Shown here in pieces: positions 49,479-59,052 of a DNA stretch of 64,000 nt. The DNA is from an uncultured Clostridia bacterium. GTDB taxonomy: Bacteria > Bacillota > Clostridia > Oscillospirales > Acutalibacteraceae. The position numbers and the translations under genes were made by a program. The stretch's first letter is position 1; every line of letters begins with the position of its first letter. A model generated the notes under the pieces. That model had not been told where the DNA came from, ran no database searches, and saw only the letters and a list, made by a program, of their open reading frames with translations. The stretch spans positions 1 through 64,000 of the forward strand of contig CANPXF010000007.1 of assembly GCA_947585745.1 (NCBI GenBank), given 5' to 3'.

Positions 49479-52166
49479 TTATTTTTTTACGGTAACCTTA
49501 GCTTTCTTGTAAACTCCGTTCTGAGCGTACGCGTAAATATAGCACGTACCTTTCTTCTTAGCTTTAATCTTACCGCTTGAAGATACTGTCGCAATCTTTG
49601 TGTTCGTACTCTCGTACTTAACCTTGCGGTGGTCTTTAACCTTCAGCTTCTTGCTCTGTTTCTTGCAGGTAGCTTTCAGCTTATAGGTCTTGCCTTTCTT
49701 GAGCGATATCTTCGTTTTATTCAGCTTAACGCTCTTATAGTTTCCGTACTTTCCGCCGGTCGTTGCAACGTGGAGTGTTTTTGACGTCGAGAGTATCTTA
49801 TTATTCTTATCATATGCCATAATCAGATACTTGTAATACGTACCCTTCTTAAGCTTTTTCTGTGTATAAGATGTACCCTTTACCGTCTTTATCTTCTTAT
49901 AGCTCTTTCCGCACTTGTTGCCGTAAACGATATAGCCCTTAGCTTTCTTAACCTTTGACCAGGTTACTTTTATTGAAGTCTTTTTAACCTTAGACGATTT
50001 AGCTTTAAGACCGTTAAATACACTGCCCTTCGGGTCTTTATCATTCTTGAGATTCTTAACAAATTTATCGGCAGACGCTACGGGAGTTCCCTTGCCTACA
50101 TTTTTCGACGGCTTAGCTGCCGTTGTCGGCTGTGTGGGCTTAGGAGCGGGCTTAGCTGTTGTATTAGCTGTCGGAGATGTTGCGGTAGGAGTTGTGCTGC
50201 CGCCCGAATCGCCTGTAGGCGTTGTGATTTCACCGCCTGTGGAAGATGTGTCTCCACCTGTTGGTGTTGTATTTGAAGAATCTGTTGGGGATGATGTAGG
50301 GATAGTATCATCTGAACTTTCAACCTTAGGATTTGAAAGACTTGGTATTACCGCGCTTGCAGCATCAGAAGGAGTAGAGTTTGTAAAATATGCAACTTGA
50401 TTTCCGCCTTCAAGTCCGTCAAGCTCTTCAATAACAAGGTCGATAGTTGTCGAACCTGTTACACCGTCAACAACGCTAAATGTTGCCTTTACAAGAACAG
50501 CGCCGTTTTTAAAGTCATATATACCTGAACTTGTAACTCCGTTAACACCTGTAAAGTTAAACTTTGCAGCGTTTGGGAGCTCTAAGTTAGTAGTAAGCTG
50601 AGAGGAAACATTCGGAACCTCAAACTTAGCTAATTTAAGCTTAGATGAATCATAATTAAGCGTACCCTGCGCGTCCTCAAGAAGTAAAGGAGCAGTCAGG
50701 CTGTAAGAAACAGAAACTGTTTTTCCTGTAACATTTGTTGGTGTAGAAACCGCAGTACCGTTAAGAGCAGTTATAATATTTAATCCTGTTTGTCCCGGAA
50801 TTGTTGTTTCGGGGTCAGTAACCTTTGTTTCTGAACCTGTAGCCGATGTTGATGTTGTCGGTGCCTGAGTAGGAGCAGATGTCGGCGGATCTGTGGGCGG
50901 ATCTGTAACGACAGGATCTGTTACTACTGGATCTGTAACTACAGGGTCTGTAACTACGGGATCTGTTATATCACCGCCGCCAAAAGGCATATCATATGAC
51001 AACTGATAAGTATCGTTTCCATTGTCGCTCAAATAAAGAGTATGTGTACCTGCGGGAACATACATTTTGTTAAAGTTATTTATATCTATTGAATTCTCAT
51101 TAACGAGAGTAACAGGGTTGGCAAACTCTGTCCATCCGTCTGTACAATACTGAACACCCGTATTATTATTGCGAACAAATACGTAGCTGTCTCCCGGGAA
51201 ATCATATGTAAGAGTTCCGTTTGTGAAAGCGTGTTCGGAGTTTCTGCTTGCGTCATCGTTTCCTGAAGCCTCGCAGTAAATTACTGCTATCCAGTCTCCG
51301 CTGACGCCGCCGCCACCACCGGGGTTAGGATTATCTCCGCCGCCACCGCCGGGGTTAGGATTATCTCCGCCGCCATCATATGACAACTGATATGTATCGT
51401 TTCCATTGTCGCTCAAATAAAGAGTATGTGTACCTGCGGGAACATACATTTTATTAAAGTTATTTTTATCTATTGAATTCTCATTAACGAGAGTAACAGG
51501 GTTGGCAAACTCTGTCCATCCGTCTGTACAATACTGAACACCCGTATTATTATTGCGAACAAATACGTAGCTGTCTCCCGGGAAATCATATGTAAGAGTT
51601 CCGTTTGTGAAAGCGTGTTCGGAGTTTCTGCTTGCGTCATCGTTTCCTGAAGCCTCGCAGTAAATTACTGCTATCCAGTCTCCGCTGACGCCGCCGCCAC
51701 CACCGGGGTTAGGATTATCTCCGCCGCCACCGCCGGGGTTGCCGTCCCAAGTTACATTAAAGGCGTCTTTACCTTCAACTTGACCACTCCAGCCTGCAAA
51801 GTAAGCGTCGCTTCCCTGCACGGAAATATCGCCTGTACGGTTCCAGCAAGTATCCCAATTAGCTTCCGTGGCACCGCTTTCCATTCTTAGAAATACTACT
51901 GTATCTCCTACGCCGTCAAAGCGAATACTATCACCCTCGCCGGTTCCTTTTACAAATTCACCACCGCCTTCGGCTTGGTTCCAAGTCCAAACGTACCAAG
52001 TGGGGTTATCCTGTGAGGCCTCGCCCGGATGGAAAGTAAAAGATCCGGAATAACCTGTAACGGTTGTGTTTGTGTCAGCAGCGGATACGCCTACAACCGA
52101 AAATACGGAGATAAGCATAAGCACCGCTAAGAAAACACTTGTTAATTTCTTTAAAGATGTCTTCAT
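49479..52166 (-). CDS. Large secreted modular protein with duplicated domain and cohesin-like and Ig-like domains
   Basis: An 895-residue exported protein. Signal peptide 1-29 (cleavage near VSA-AD). Then an aromatic-rich, CBM-like domain (36-140, TWYVWTWNQ), Gly-rich NPNPGGGGG linkers, two nearly identical roughly 100-residue domains (164-265 and 292-392), a TDPVV-repeat and Thr/Pro linker, a cohesin-like beta domain (about 460-610), another Thr/Ser/Pro linker, a Lys-rich Fn3-like domain (about 720-800) and a Big_2-like Ig domain (810-895). No LPxTG or dockerin is seen. Carbohydrate adhesion is plausible but inferred; Ruminococcus starch-adhesion proteins look similar in plan. Confidence 0.85.
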   Translation of the reverse strand: MKTSLKKLTSVFLAVLMLISVFSVVGVSAADTNTTVTGYSGSFTFHPGEASQDNPTWYVWTWNQAEGGGEFVKGTGEGDSIRFDGVGDTVVFLRMESGATEANWDTCWNRTGDISVQGSDAYFAGWSGQVEGKDAFNVTWDGNPGGGGGDNPNPGGGGGVSGDWIAVIYCEASGNDDASRNSEHAFTNGTLTYDFPGDSYVFVRNNNTGVQYCTDGWTEFANPVTLVNENSIDKNNFNKMYVPAGTHTLYLSDNGNDTYQLSYDGGGDNPNPGGGGGDNPNPGGGGGVSGDWIAVIYCEASGNDDASRNSEHAFTNGTLTYDFPGDSYVFVRNNNTGVQYCTDGWTEFANPVTLVNENSIDINNFNKMYVPAGTHTLYLSDNGNDTYQLSYDMPFGGGDITDPVVTDPVVTDPVVTDPVVTDPPTDPPTSAPTQAPTTSTSATGSETKVTDPETTIPGQTGLNIITALNGTAVSTPTNVTGKTVSVSYSLTAPLLLEDAQGTLNYDSSKLKLAKFEVPNVSSQLTTNLELPNAAKFNFTGVNGVTSSGIYDFKNGAVLVKATFSVVDGVTGSTTIDLVIEELDGLEGGNQVAYFTNSTPSDAASAVIPSLSNPKVESSDDTIPTSSPTDSSNTTPTGGDTSSTGGEITTPTGDSGGSTTPTATSPTANTTAKPAPKPTQPTTAAKPSKNVGKGTPVASADKFVKNLKNDKDPKGSVFNGLKAKSSKVKKTSIKVTWSKVKKAKGYIVYGNKCGKSYKKIKTVKGTSYTQKKLKKGTYYKYLIMAYDKNNKILSTSKTLHVATTGGKYGNYKSVKLNKTKISLKKGKTYKLKATCKKQSKKLKVKDHRKVKYESTNTKIATVSSSGKIKAKKKGTCYIYAYAQNGVYKKAKVTVKK
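50991..51740. repeat. Recent 384-bp in-frame tandem duplication
   Basis: Copies at 50991-51356 and 51375-51740 are offset by exactly 384 bases (128 codons). By eye they differ at only three positions, one of which changes Lys to Ile in SIDKNNF/SIDINNF. Gly-rich GGGGGDNPNP linkers flank each copy. Further downstream a 15-base unit encoding TDPVV repeats four times (about 50895-50965). Confidence 0.9.
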
Positions 52167-52207
52167 AAGAACAATCCTCCTTCTAAATTTACATTATATA
52201 TTTTAAC

Positions 52208-52235
52208 ATTATAATACATTTTATTCTATTGGCAA
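52208..52235 (-). promoter_or_regulatory. Promoter of the 895-residue secreted-protein gene
   Basis: On the minus strand TTGCCA (52230-52235) and TATAAT (52208-52213) with a 16-base spacer; AGAAGGAGG precedes the ATG at 52166. Confidence 0.7.
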
Positions 52236-52321
52236 AATACTCAAATAAATGCCCTTTTTTTGGTTAAATTGCTATGTATAGGGTTCAGCATAAAATAATT
52301 TCAAGACCTTCTGCGCTCATA

Positions 52322-52366
52322 TAAAACAGAAACAAGAAAGCGCACGCACAACGCGCGTACGCTTTC
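52322..52366 (-). terminator. Terminator of the 531-residue secreted-protein gene
   Basis: On the minus strand GAAAGCGTACGC pairs with GCGTGCGCTTTC (52336-52347 with 52355-52366), 12 bp with one G-U, followed by TTGTTTCTGTTTT. Confidence 0.85.
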
Positions 52367-52385
52367 ACTATTAATGTGTTATTAA

Positions 52386-53981
52386 TTATTTTACTTTAAC
52401 TTTAATCTTAAAGGTTGTTGATTTATTAACAGTAACCTTTATTGTAGCTTTACCCTTTTTAAGACCCTTAATTTTAATTGTCTTAGCGCTTGTTTTTGAT
52501 GTTACCTTTGCTACCTTCTTGCTTGAAGTTTTATAGGAGTTTTTAATTGAAGACGCCTTTCCTGTGATAGAAACCGTAAGCTTTCTGCCCTTTTTAATTG
52601 TATAAGTCTTTGACTTTTTAAACGCCTTTTTACCTATTTTCGCTTTCGGACTTGAGGTTACTGTAACCTTGCACTTTAAGCTCTTTCCCGAAACTTTAAC
52701 GGTAATTGTAGCGTTTCCTTTCTTCAAGGCGGTAATCTTACCGTTTGAAGAAACTGTAGCTACACTCTTCTTGCTCGAGGAATACTTTGGCTTAGCCTTT
52801 GTGTTCTTAACTGTGAGCTTGTATGTTTTACCCGCTTTAAGACTCTTTTTCGTCGCGGAAAGCATAATCTTCTTTGATGTAGGAGCCTGTGTCGGTTTGG
52901 TAGTAGCGGCGCTTAAAGAGCTTGATGCTGTAAAGTCCTTTGATACGACAACGCCGTCAGAAACTAAAGCAACATCGCTGTCGCCCGAAACCGCATTGAG
53001 CTCATCTAATCTTAAATTGATAGAGGTATTACCTGTTGAAATTATGGTAAATGTAGCCTTAATGAACTCCTTGCCTGCTGAAAAATCGGCAGGATTTTGT
53101 ACCTCCGTGCTGTCAAAGTTAACTTCGTTTACTACTTCGGGATTCACAATTGCGTTCTGAACGTTTAAAAGCTCAAAGCTTTCAAGCTTAAGCACCTTGT
53201 TGTCATATGTCATACAACCCTGTGTGTTAATGATTTTTAAAGCTGATTTAAGACTAAACGCAACTGTAAATGTCTTGTCTAAAGTTGTATCATATGTAAC
53301 CTTTGACGCGGTTGAAATATTAGAGGTTAAGTTAACTGTGAGCTTACCGTCTGCCGCGGTAGGAGCAACGGTCGTGGCTTCTGTTTCAGGTTCTGCTGTT
53401 GTGGGGGCAACGGTTGTCGGAGCGGTAGGCTCGGGGATTTCTTCTCCGGGAGCGAATACTTCCGCTATAGCGCAGTCATTGTCGGCAACTCCTGTCAAAA
53501 CGAGGATAACTCTAACCGTTGAACCGTCATTCTTAACCTCAACCGAGCTGTCATTTCCCATTCCGCCCGGATGCCACTCGACATCGCCCTTGGCGTTTAC
53601 ATAGATTGCCTTAAAGTTATAAGTACCCGCGGAAATATTTTCAAAGATGTGGTAATAAAGCTTACCGTTGTCGGTTTTCATAAGAGTGTTAGGGTCAGCG
53701 GAGTTCTTCCACTCTGTTCCGCAAAGTCCTGACGAACCCGTTATATAGTAGCCTTCTGTAATTGCAGGAGCGGTTGTTTCCTGCGCTTCGGTTGCCGTTG
53801 TTTCCTGTGTGGCTGTAGTCGTCTGCTCGGAAGCTGTTGTTTCCTGTGTAGCTGTAGTCGTCTGTTCGGAAGCCGTTGTTTCACTTGGTGTAGTTTCCTC
53901 GGCAAAAGCCGCCACCGAAAGGCAGGATGCCAGAATAAGAGCCGAAATCATAACGGCAATAAATTTCTTGAAATTTCTCAT
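52386..53981 (-). CDS. Secreted modular protein with cohesin-like and Ig-like domains
   Basis: A 531-residue exported protein. Signal peptide 1-27 (AFA-EE). A Thr/Glu/Gln repeat linker (ETTASEQTTTATQ units, 30-77), a sandwich domain at about 80-180 with Trp and Gly features like starch-binding modules (GTYNFKAIY, VEWHPGGMG), a Thr/Pro linker, a cohesin-like domain (about 205-350), a Big_2 Ig domain (about 370-445: KSVATVSSNGKITALKKG), and a second Lys-rich beta repeat to the end. It shares the C-terminal plan of its neighbour at 49-52 kb but has a separate promoter and terminator. No sorting motif is visible. Confidence 0.83.
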   Translation of the reverse strand: MRNFKKFIAVMISALILASCLSVAAFAEETTPSETTASEQTTTATQETTASEQTTTATQETTATEAQETTAPAITEGYYITGSSGLCGTEWKNSADPNTLMKTDNGKLYYHIFENISAGTYNFKAIYVNAKGDVEWHPGGMGNDSSVEVKNDGSTVRVILVLTGVADNDCAIAEVFAPGEEIPEPTAPTTVAPTTAEPETEATTVAPTAADGKLTVNLTSNISTASKVTYDTTLDKTFTVAFSLKSALKIINTQGCMTYDNKVLKLESFELLNVQNAIVNPEVVNEVNFDSTEVQNPADFSAGKEFIKATFTIISTGNTSINLRLDELNAVSGDSDVALVSDGVVVSKDFTASSSLSAATTKPTQAPTSKKIMLSATKKSLKAGKTYKLTVKNTKAKPKYSSSKKSVATVSSNGKITALKKGNATITVKVSGKSLKCKVTVTSSPKAKIGKKAFKKSKTYTIKKGRKLTVSITGKASSIKNSYKTSSKKVAKVTSKTSAKTIKIKGLKKGKATIKVTVNKSTTFKIKVKVK

Positions 53982-54104
53982 TAGTATATCTCCTTTTCTA
54001 AAAAATAAGAACGATACAATTCTTCTAATTTATTTTAACAAAAAAAACGATGTATTGCTATTGTAAATAGTATATAAAAATAAAGCGAAATTTTTGGTTA
54101 CTAT

Positions 54105-54518
54105 TTAGAAATCAATGAAGCTTTCGAGATACGAGTTTAGCGGTCCGTCTAAAATTTTCTCTATTTCCTCGGGCTCGTCGGGAAGAACAACAAGAAGCTG
54201 TCCGCCTTGACGCACAAGATAGCCGTCTGCGCCCGAAAGGGGATTTTTAATCTTTTTTAAATCGTCGGGCGATTTACTCGCAAGCGCCTTTGAAAGAATA
54301 TTTTCTATACCGTTTTTTTCGTCTGATGAAAGTCCGCCGACGATAAAAGCTATATTTGTATTTTCAAAGGCGTCAATAACAAGCTTTCCGAGAGCTTCCG
54401 GCTCGGTCGCAAAAAGCGCGGGCTGAAAACACAGGTCAAGATGTTTCAACCGGCTTTCCAATGCTTTTTCACATAAATTGGTTTTTGTAGCAAGATAAAA
54501 TATAAGCTCGCAATTCAC
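54105..54518 (-). CDS. Possible MoaB/CinA-like domain protein
   Basis: A 137-residue protein starting with GTG; GAGGAG overlaps the stop of the sortase gene. The pattern AFIVGGLSSDEKNGIENILSKAL, then KNPLSGADGYLVRQGGQLLVVLPDEPEEIEKIL, resembles the MoaB/CinA molybdopterin-binding fold but lacks a clear catalytic motif. It is last in the nifS-thiI-sortase operon. The fold assignment is tentative and the function unknown. Confidence 0.6.
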   Translation of the reverse strand: MNCELIFYLATKTNLCEKALESRLKHLDLCFQPALFATEPEALGKLVIDAFENTNIAFIVGGLSSDEKNGIENILSKALASKSPDDLKKIKNPLSGADGYLVRQGGQLLVVLPDEPEEIEKILDGPLNSYLESFIDF

Positions 54519-54521
54519 GTT

Positions 54522-56606
54522 CTACTCCTCCGTTTCGTCGCTGTCCTCCGCCTCGGTCGGCTTTTCGGTTACAACTGTAGGTTTTACAACAGGCTTCGAC
54601 GATTTTGTCGGTTTTGTAGGCGCAGGTTTTTTGACTTTAATTTTAGTCTTTTTATATTTTGCTGAAATTCTTATATTGGAGTGTACAGTTATTTTCTTGG
54701 TCTTACGGCTCAAATATTTCTTCCCCTTAACTCCCGCTATACGCCATTTTTTTAAGGTGTATTTAAAGCCGTTTTTGCTAAAGCCTTTTATCTTGGGAAG
54801 TTTTACAGACGTTCCTTCCTTGACGGTTTTTTTCTTGATGATTTTTTTGCCGTTTTTACCGTATCTTGTTATTTTAACAGAGTAAATCTTTTTAGGCGGT
54901 TTCGTTGCTTTTGTTTCTGTAGCTTTTGTCGCGGCGGTGGTAGGCTCGGTCGTTTCCTTTAAGGATGTCGGCAGTTGTTCGCTACCCTTTAGCTTGGCGG
55001 AACCGTCATACCATTTTATTTCTCCATTTTTAAGCGCCTTTTTAAATGTCGATACGGTCGGTCTTGTGCCTCCGTAACGGCTGTAGTAGCATTGAGGCCA
55101 AACAGGGCGTTTATTTAAAGAGGCTGTATTTACGTCAACGCTTTCGCTTTCGTTTTCCCTGCATTCTCTCGCGACTATGACGGTTCTAAAGCCGTTAAAT
55201 TCATAGGAGCAGGTTATCAAGGTCACAAGCCTGTCGTTTTCGTTTACGTTAACGGGGCAGTCTATAAGCGAGCGCACTCTTATGTTGTATACGTAATTCA
55301 TAAACTGCGCCTTGCTCTTGAAATTGGAGCAGTAAAAATCAAAATATTCGCCTTGAGCGGGATTTACGTTTGATTTAAACACGGAAATGATTTTATAGGT
55401 TTTCGTTCCGCCGTTTTGAGTGCTCAGCTTTATCGAAGGGGATTTCTTGTAAAACTTTAAATCTCCCGAATAACGGCCGTATTTCATAAGGTCGCCGAAC
55501 ATCGTTCCGTCCTCCATATGGTGGCCGTGAAGTATGATATTCTTGCTTTTCATACCGTTTTTACTGCGGTAGTCAATAAAAATCGAGCCGAAACCGCGTG
55601 GTGTGTATTGCTTTAAATAATTGTGGTTTAAATAGAACTGGCTGTTGCGGTTGTCGGACTTGCTCTGAAGTACGGGGTAGTCAATTTTAGTATTGTTAAC
55701 CTTTATCCAGCCCTTGATATCGCTGTTTATTTTTTTAAGCTTTTTCCAGTTTGGAGCGGTAGTTTTTTTAGATGAGTGTGAGTTTGAAGATGTGGTTTCG
55801 CTTTCATAAAATATCGTTCTTATATCGCTTTGCAAAGCCTGTTGTTGCGCAGGCATCACATACATATTATATATGAACATACACCCCGCAACCGCAAAGG
55901 CGCATATAGCCGTAAGCATAACCGATTTTCTGATTATTTCGTCTTTTGAATCGCCCTTTCTCGGAAAATGACGTTCAAAAAATGTCGTAATCTTAAGCTT
56001 TCTCTCGGTTAACGAGTAGCCGTCGGGATAAGCCTCGCCGTTTTCGTCAAAAGCTTCAAATACAAGCCGTGGCAGTTCTTTAAGACTTTTTTCATCAATA
56101 TTCTTGGGAACAACCGCAATTTTTATGCCGATATAATTGAAAGCGTAAGCGCTTTTACCGTCAATATCAATCTTGAAAACATGGGTTTTTTTCCTGTTGT
56201 AGGAGATATATCGGGGTTCCTTAACTTCTTTTTTTACATCCTGCTTTTTGAGCTTTCCCGCTATGTATGACAGGTTGTTTTTCAAATCGCTCAATGACCT
56301 TTTTAAATCAAATTTCTCCTTGGCGTTCGGAACCTCCTGTACTTTTCTTTCCCCTCTGCTTATAACAAACGCAAATTCACTTCTGAAATCGTCGTCATTT
56401 CCGTCAATTAAATCCGTAATGACAACAAGGCCGGGCTTAGGCTCGCTTTTCACGGATTTTCTAAGCTCAATCTCTTTAAGAGGGGCAAAAAATTCACGGA
56501 GCTTTACGTCGTTGCCGTCTGCTTGAAGCGCGTTCAGGACCTCGGCGGAATATTCAGTTTTATCTTTTTTGAATTTTTTTGAGGGTGATAAAACCAGTAT
56601 ATTCAA
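54522..56606 (-). CDS. Atypical class B-like sortase with long N- and C-terminal extensions
   Basis: A 694-residue protein. A cytoplasmic N-terminal region (1-225) of unknown fold, a membrane segment (about 228-252), then a sortase B-like domain (about 285-480) with TKIDYPVLQ, catalytic His in ILHGHHMEDGTMFG, Cys in LVTLITCSYEF and Arg in FRTVIVARE. A Thr/Lys linker and a C-terminal Flg_new-like beta repeat (about 600-665) follow, then an acidic tail. Most sortase B proteins are about 230-260 residues. It starts with TTG 2 bases after the thiI stop; the ribosome-binding site lies within the end of thiI, so translation is coupled. Substrate unknown. Confidence 0.88.
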   Translation of the reverse strand: MNILVLSPSKKFKKDKTEYSAEVLNALQADGNDVKLREFFAPLKEIELRKSVKSEPKPGLVVITDLIDGNDDDFRSEFAFVISRGERKVQEVPNAKEKFDLKRSLSDLKNNLSYIAGKLKKQDVKKEVKEPRYISYNRKKTHVFKIDIDGKSAYAFNYIGIKIAVVPKNIDEKSLKELPRLVFEAFDENGEAYPDGYSLTERKLKITTFFERHFPRKGDSKDEIIRKSVMLTAICAFAVAGCMFIYNMYVMPAQQQALQSDIRTIFYESETTSSNSHSSKKTTAPNWKKLKKINSDIKGWIKVNNTKIDYPVLQSKSDNRNSQFYLNHNYLKQYTPRGFGSIFIDYRSKNGMKSKNIILHGHHMEDGTMFGDLMKYGRYSGDLKFYKKSPSIKLSTQNGGTKTYKIISVFKSNVNPAQGEYFDFYCSNFKSKAQFMNYVYNIRVRSLIDCPVNVNENDRLVTLITCSYEFNGFRTVIVARECRENESESVDVNTASLNKRPVWPQCYYSRYGGTRPTVSTFKKALKNGEIKWYDGSAKLKGSEQLPTSLKETTEPTTAATKATETKATKPPKKIYSVKITRYGKNGKKIIKKKTVKEGTSVKLPKIKGFSKNGFKYTLKKWRIAGVKGKKYLSRKTKKITVHSNIRISAKYKKTKIKVKKPAPTKPTKSSKPVVKPTVVTEKPTEAEDSDETEE

Positions 56607-56608
56607 AA

Positions 56609-57793
56609 TTAATCCTCCCTTGTGTTTATATAGGTGACTTTAAGGTTTTCAAGCGCTCTTTCAATCATCGGCTCAAATCCGCCGAGCTTTTCGGCGTCTA
56701 TTACCCTTTCAAGTACGGGTTTTGTGCGGGGATGTTTAGGAGTAAAAACAGTACAGCAATCCTCATACGGCTCTATTGAGGTTTCAAAGGTGTCGATGTC
56801 ATAAGAAATATCTATGATTTCCTGTTTGTCCATTCCGATAAGCGGTCTGAACACGGGCAGGTCGGTTGCATTGTCCGTGCAGGCGAGCGCGTGGATTGTC
56901 TGGCTCGCCACCTGACCTAAGCTTTCGCCTGTTATAAGCGCCAGGCAACCCTTGTCACGCGCAATTCTTTCGGAAATTTTCATCATCAGCCTGCGCATAA
57001 TAAGGGTGAAATACTCCTCGGGACATTTTTTGCGGATTGTTTCCTGAATTTCTGTAAACGGAACCGTATACATATTCATATCTCCGCTGTAAAGAGCGAC
57101 CTTTTTAAGAAGCTTTACCACCTTTTGTTCGGCGCGCTCGCTTGTGTACGGCGGGCTCGCAAAGTGAATCGCGGTAAGACGTATTCCCCTCTTTGCCATC
57201 ATATACGCCGCGACGGGAGAGTCAATTCCCCCGCTTATAAGAATCGCCGCGTTTCCGCCCGTTCCCACGGGGATTCCGCCCGCGCCCTTGAGCGCTTTTC
57301 CGCGTACGTACGCGTTAAAATCCCGAACCTCGACGTTTACAACAAGGTCGGGGTTATGAACGTCAACCTTCAGATGCGGAAACGCCCTGAGTATTTCAGC
57401 GCCTGTTTCACGCGCGATTTCAGGACTTTTATACGGAAATTTTTTATCGCTTCTTTTTGCCTCGACCTTGAAGGTTTTTATATTTTTAAGCTCTTTCTCA
57501 AGATATTTCGGGGCGGTTTCAAGTATTGATTCCAAGGTTTTTTCCGGGCAAATCGCGGCTCTTGAATATGTAACTATTCCGAAAATTTTTCTGACGTGCT
57601 CGCAAACCTCGTCGAGGTCGATAAAATCGTCAAGCGGAATAATCGAGATTGCGGACTGCGCCGACTTTATCTCAAATTTTCCCATATGGCGCAGAACTTT
57701 CTTGATATTTTTAATAAGCTTATCCTCAAACTGTCTGCGGTTTAATCCTTTGAGTACAATTTCGCCGACCTTAACAAGTATAATTTCTTTCAT
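56609..57793 (-). CDS. thiI: tRNA sulfurtransferase ThiI
   Basis: A 394-residue enzyme making 4-thiouridine in tRNA (and thiazole sulfur in some bacteria). An N-terminal ferredoxin-like and THUMP region (to about 165), then a PP-loop ATPase: ISGGIDSPVAAYMMAKRG. It ends soon after the AANH domain and lacks the rhodanese domain of E. coli ThiI, as in Bacillus, where a dedicated cysteine desulfurase supplies sulfur. That desulfurase is encoded 3 bases upstream. Confidence 0.95.
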   Translation of the reverse strand: MKEIILVKVGEIVLKGLNRRQFEDKLIKNIKKVLRHMGKFEIKSAQSAISIIPLDDFIDLDEVCEHVRKIFGIVTYSRAAICPEKTLESILETAPKYLEKELKNIKTFKVEAKRSDKKFPYKSPEIARETGAEILRAFPHLKVDVHNPDLVVNVEVRDFNAYVRGKALKGAGGIPVGTGGNAAILISGGIDSPVAAYMMAKRGIRLTAIHFASPPYTSERAEQKVVKLLKKVALYSGDMNMYTVPFTEIQETIRKKCPEEYFTLIMRRLMMKISERIARDKGCLALITGESLGQVASQTIHALACTDNATDLPVFRPLIGMDKQEIIDISYDIDTFETSIEPYEDCCTVFTPKHPRTKPVLERVIDAEKLGGFEPMIERALENLKVTYINTRED

Positions 57794-57796
57794 ATT

Positions 57797-58933
57797 CTAT
57801 TTCCTTTTTACAAGTGTATTTATTCCTTTACTAACCGCCTTTACAAGCGCGTCAATATCATCCTTTGTATTTTCTCTGCAAAAGCTTATCCGAATTGCGC
57901 TGTCGGCGGTTTCGGGAGTTAACCCGACTGCCTTTAAAACGTGGCTCGGTTTTCCCTTTGCGCAGGCGCTTCCGCTTGAAACATAGATGTCGTTTTGAGC
58001 GAGAAAATGGAGCATAGTTTCGCTTCGTATTCCGAGTACGGAAAAATTTATAATATAAGGCAAAGCATCGTCAGGGGAGTTGATTACAACGCCGTCAATC
58101 TCCGAAAGTCTTTTTTCAGCGTAGCAGTTAAGCTCGGTTATATACGCGTAATTTTCAGCAATAGCAATATCAATATCTTTTACAGCCTGCGCAAATCCCG
58201 CGATTAACGGGAGCGCCTGCGTTCCGGGGCGGAGCTTTTTCTCCTGCTCTCCGCCGAAAAAAATCGGCTTTATATGCAGATTTTTCTTTACGTAAATTGC
58301 GCCTACGCCCTTTGGTGCGTGGATTTTATGTCCGCTTACGCTCGCCAAATCAATCTGCATTTTTTTAAGATTAAGCGGAATTTTACAAAAGGCCTGAACA
58401 CAGTCGCAGTGCAGAAAAGCGGGGCTGTTATTTTCATCAATAATTTTATGAAGTTTTTCTACTGGTAACACTGTTCCGAGCTCGTTGTTAACAGCCATAA
58501 CCGAAACGAGAATTGTATTTTTATCTATCGCGTCTTTAAACATTTCAGCGCTGAAATGTCCGTTCTTATCGGGCTTTATATAAACGACCTCAAAGCCTCT
58601 TTCCTCAAGATTTTTTACAGATTCAAAAACCGAGCTGTGCTCAACAGCAGTCGTTACAATTTTATTTCCGCGCCGTTTAAGCCTCTCCGCCACCGAGAAT
58701 ACAGCGAGGTTGTTCGCCTCCGTGCCTCCGCTTGTAAAATATATTTCGTCTTCGCTCACACCTAAGGCATTCGCGAGGGTTTTTCTCGCGCCTATCAGCT
58801 CGCCCTCCGCTTTTATTCCCATTGTGTGCAGAGAGCTGGGGTTGCCGTAATTCTCAGTCATAAGCTCAACGACTTTCCTTGAAACCGTTTCGCTTACTTT
58901 AGTTGTGGCGCTGTTATCCAAATAGTGTTCCAA
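57797..58933 (-). CDS. Cysteine desulfurase (NifS/NifZ-type, ThiI partner)
   Basis: A 378-residue PLP enzyme. It begins EHYLDNSATTKVSETV, has the PLP lysine in VSGHKIHAPKG and the persulfide Cys in SSGSACAKGKPSH. Genes adjacent to thiI are usually the NifZ/IscS-like desulfurase that hands sulfur to ThiI, which is the inference here. It starts with TTG. It heads the nifS-thiI-sortase-MoaB-like operon. Confidence 0.92.
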   Translation of the reverse strand: MEHYLDNSATTKVSETVSRKVVELMTENYGNPSSLHTMGIKAEGELIGARKTLANALGVSEDEIYFTSGGTEANNLAVFSVAERLKRRGNKIVTTAVEHSSVFESVKNLEERGFEVVYIKPDKNGHFSAEMFKDAIDKNTILVSVMAVNNELGTVLPVEKLHKIIDENNSPAFLHCDCVQAFCKIPLNLKKMQIDLASVSGHKIHAPKGVGAIYVKKNLHIKPIFFGGEQEKKLRPGTQALPLIAGFAQAVKDIDIAIAENYAYITELNCYAEKRLSEIDGVVINSPDDALPYIINFSVLGIRSETMLHFLAQNDIYVSSGSACAKGKPSHVLKAVGLTPETADSAIRISFCRENTKDDIDALVKAVSKGINTLVKRK

Positions 58934-59052
58934 ACCTGTTTCACCTTTAACCTCATACTTTTACATACCTAAAATGATTATACAATATATATAAAGAAAA
59001 ATAAATAGGTTATTTTAAAAAAATTTGGCAAAAATATATTGGGTGATGTAAA

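Noticed and set aside
51300..51370. Short GC-rich repeats as a CRISPR-like array.
   Set aside because: They encode Gly-Asn-Pro linkers in frame and belong to the tandem duplication.
49479..53981. LPxTG-type sorting signals or dockerins in the two secreted proteins.
   Set aside because: No LPxTG, NPxTN or dockerin-type repeat is visible; the C-termini are Lys-rich beta domains.
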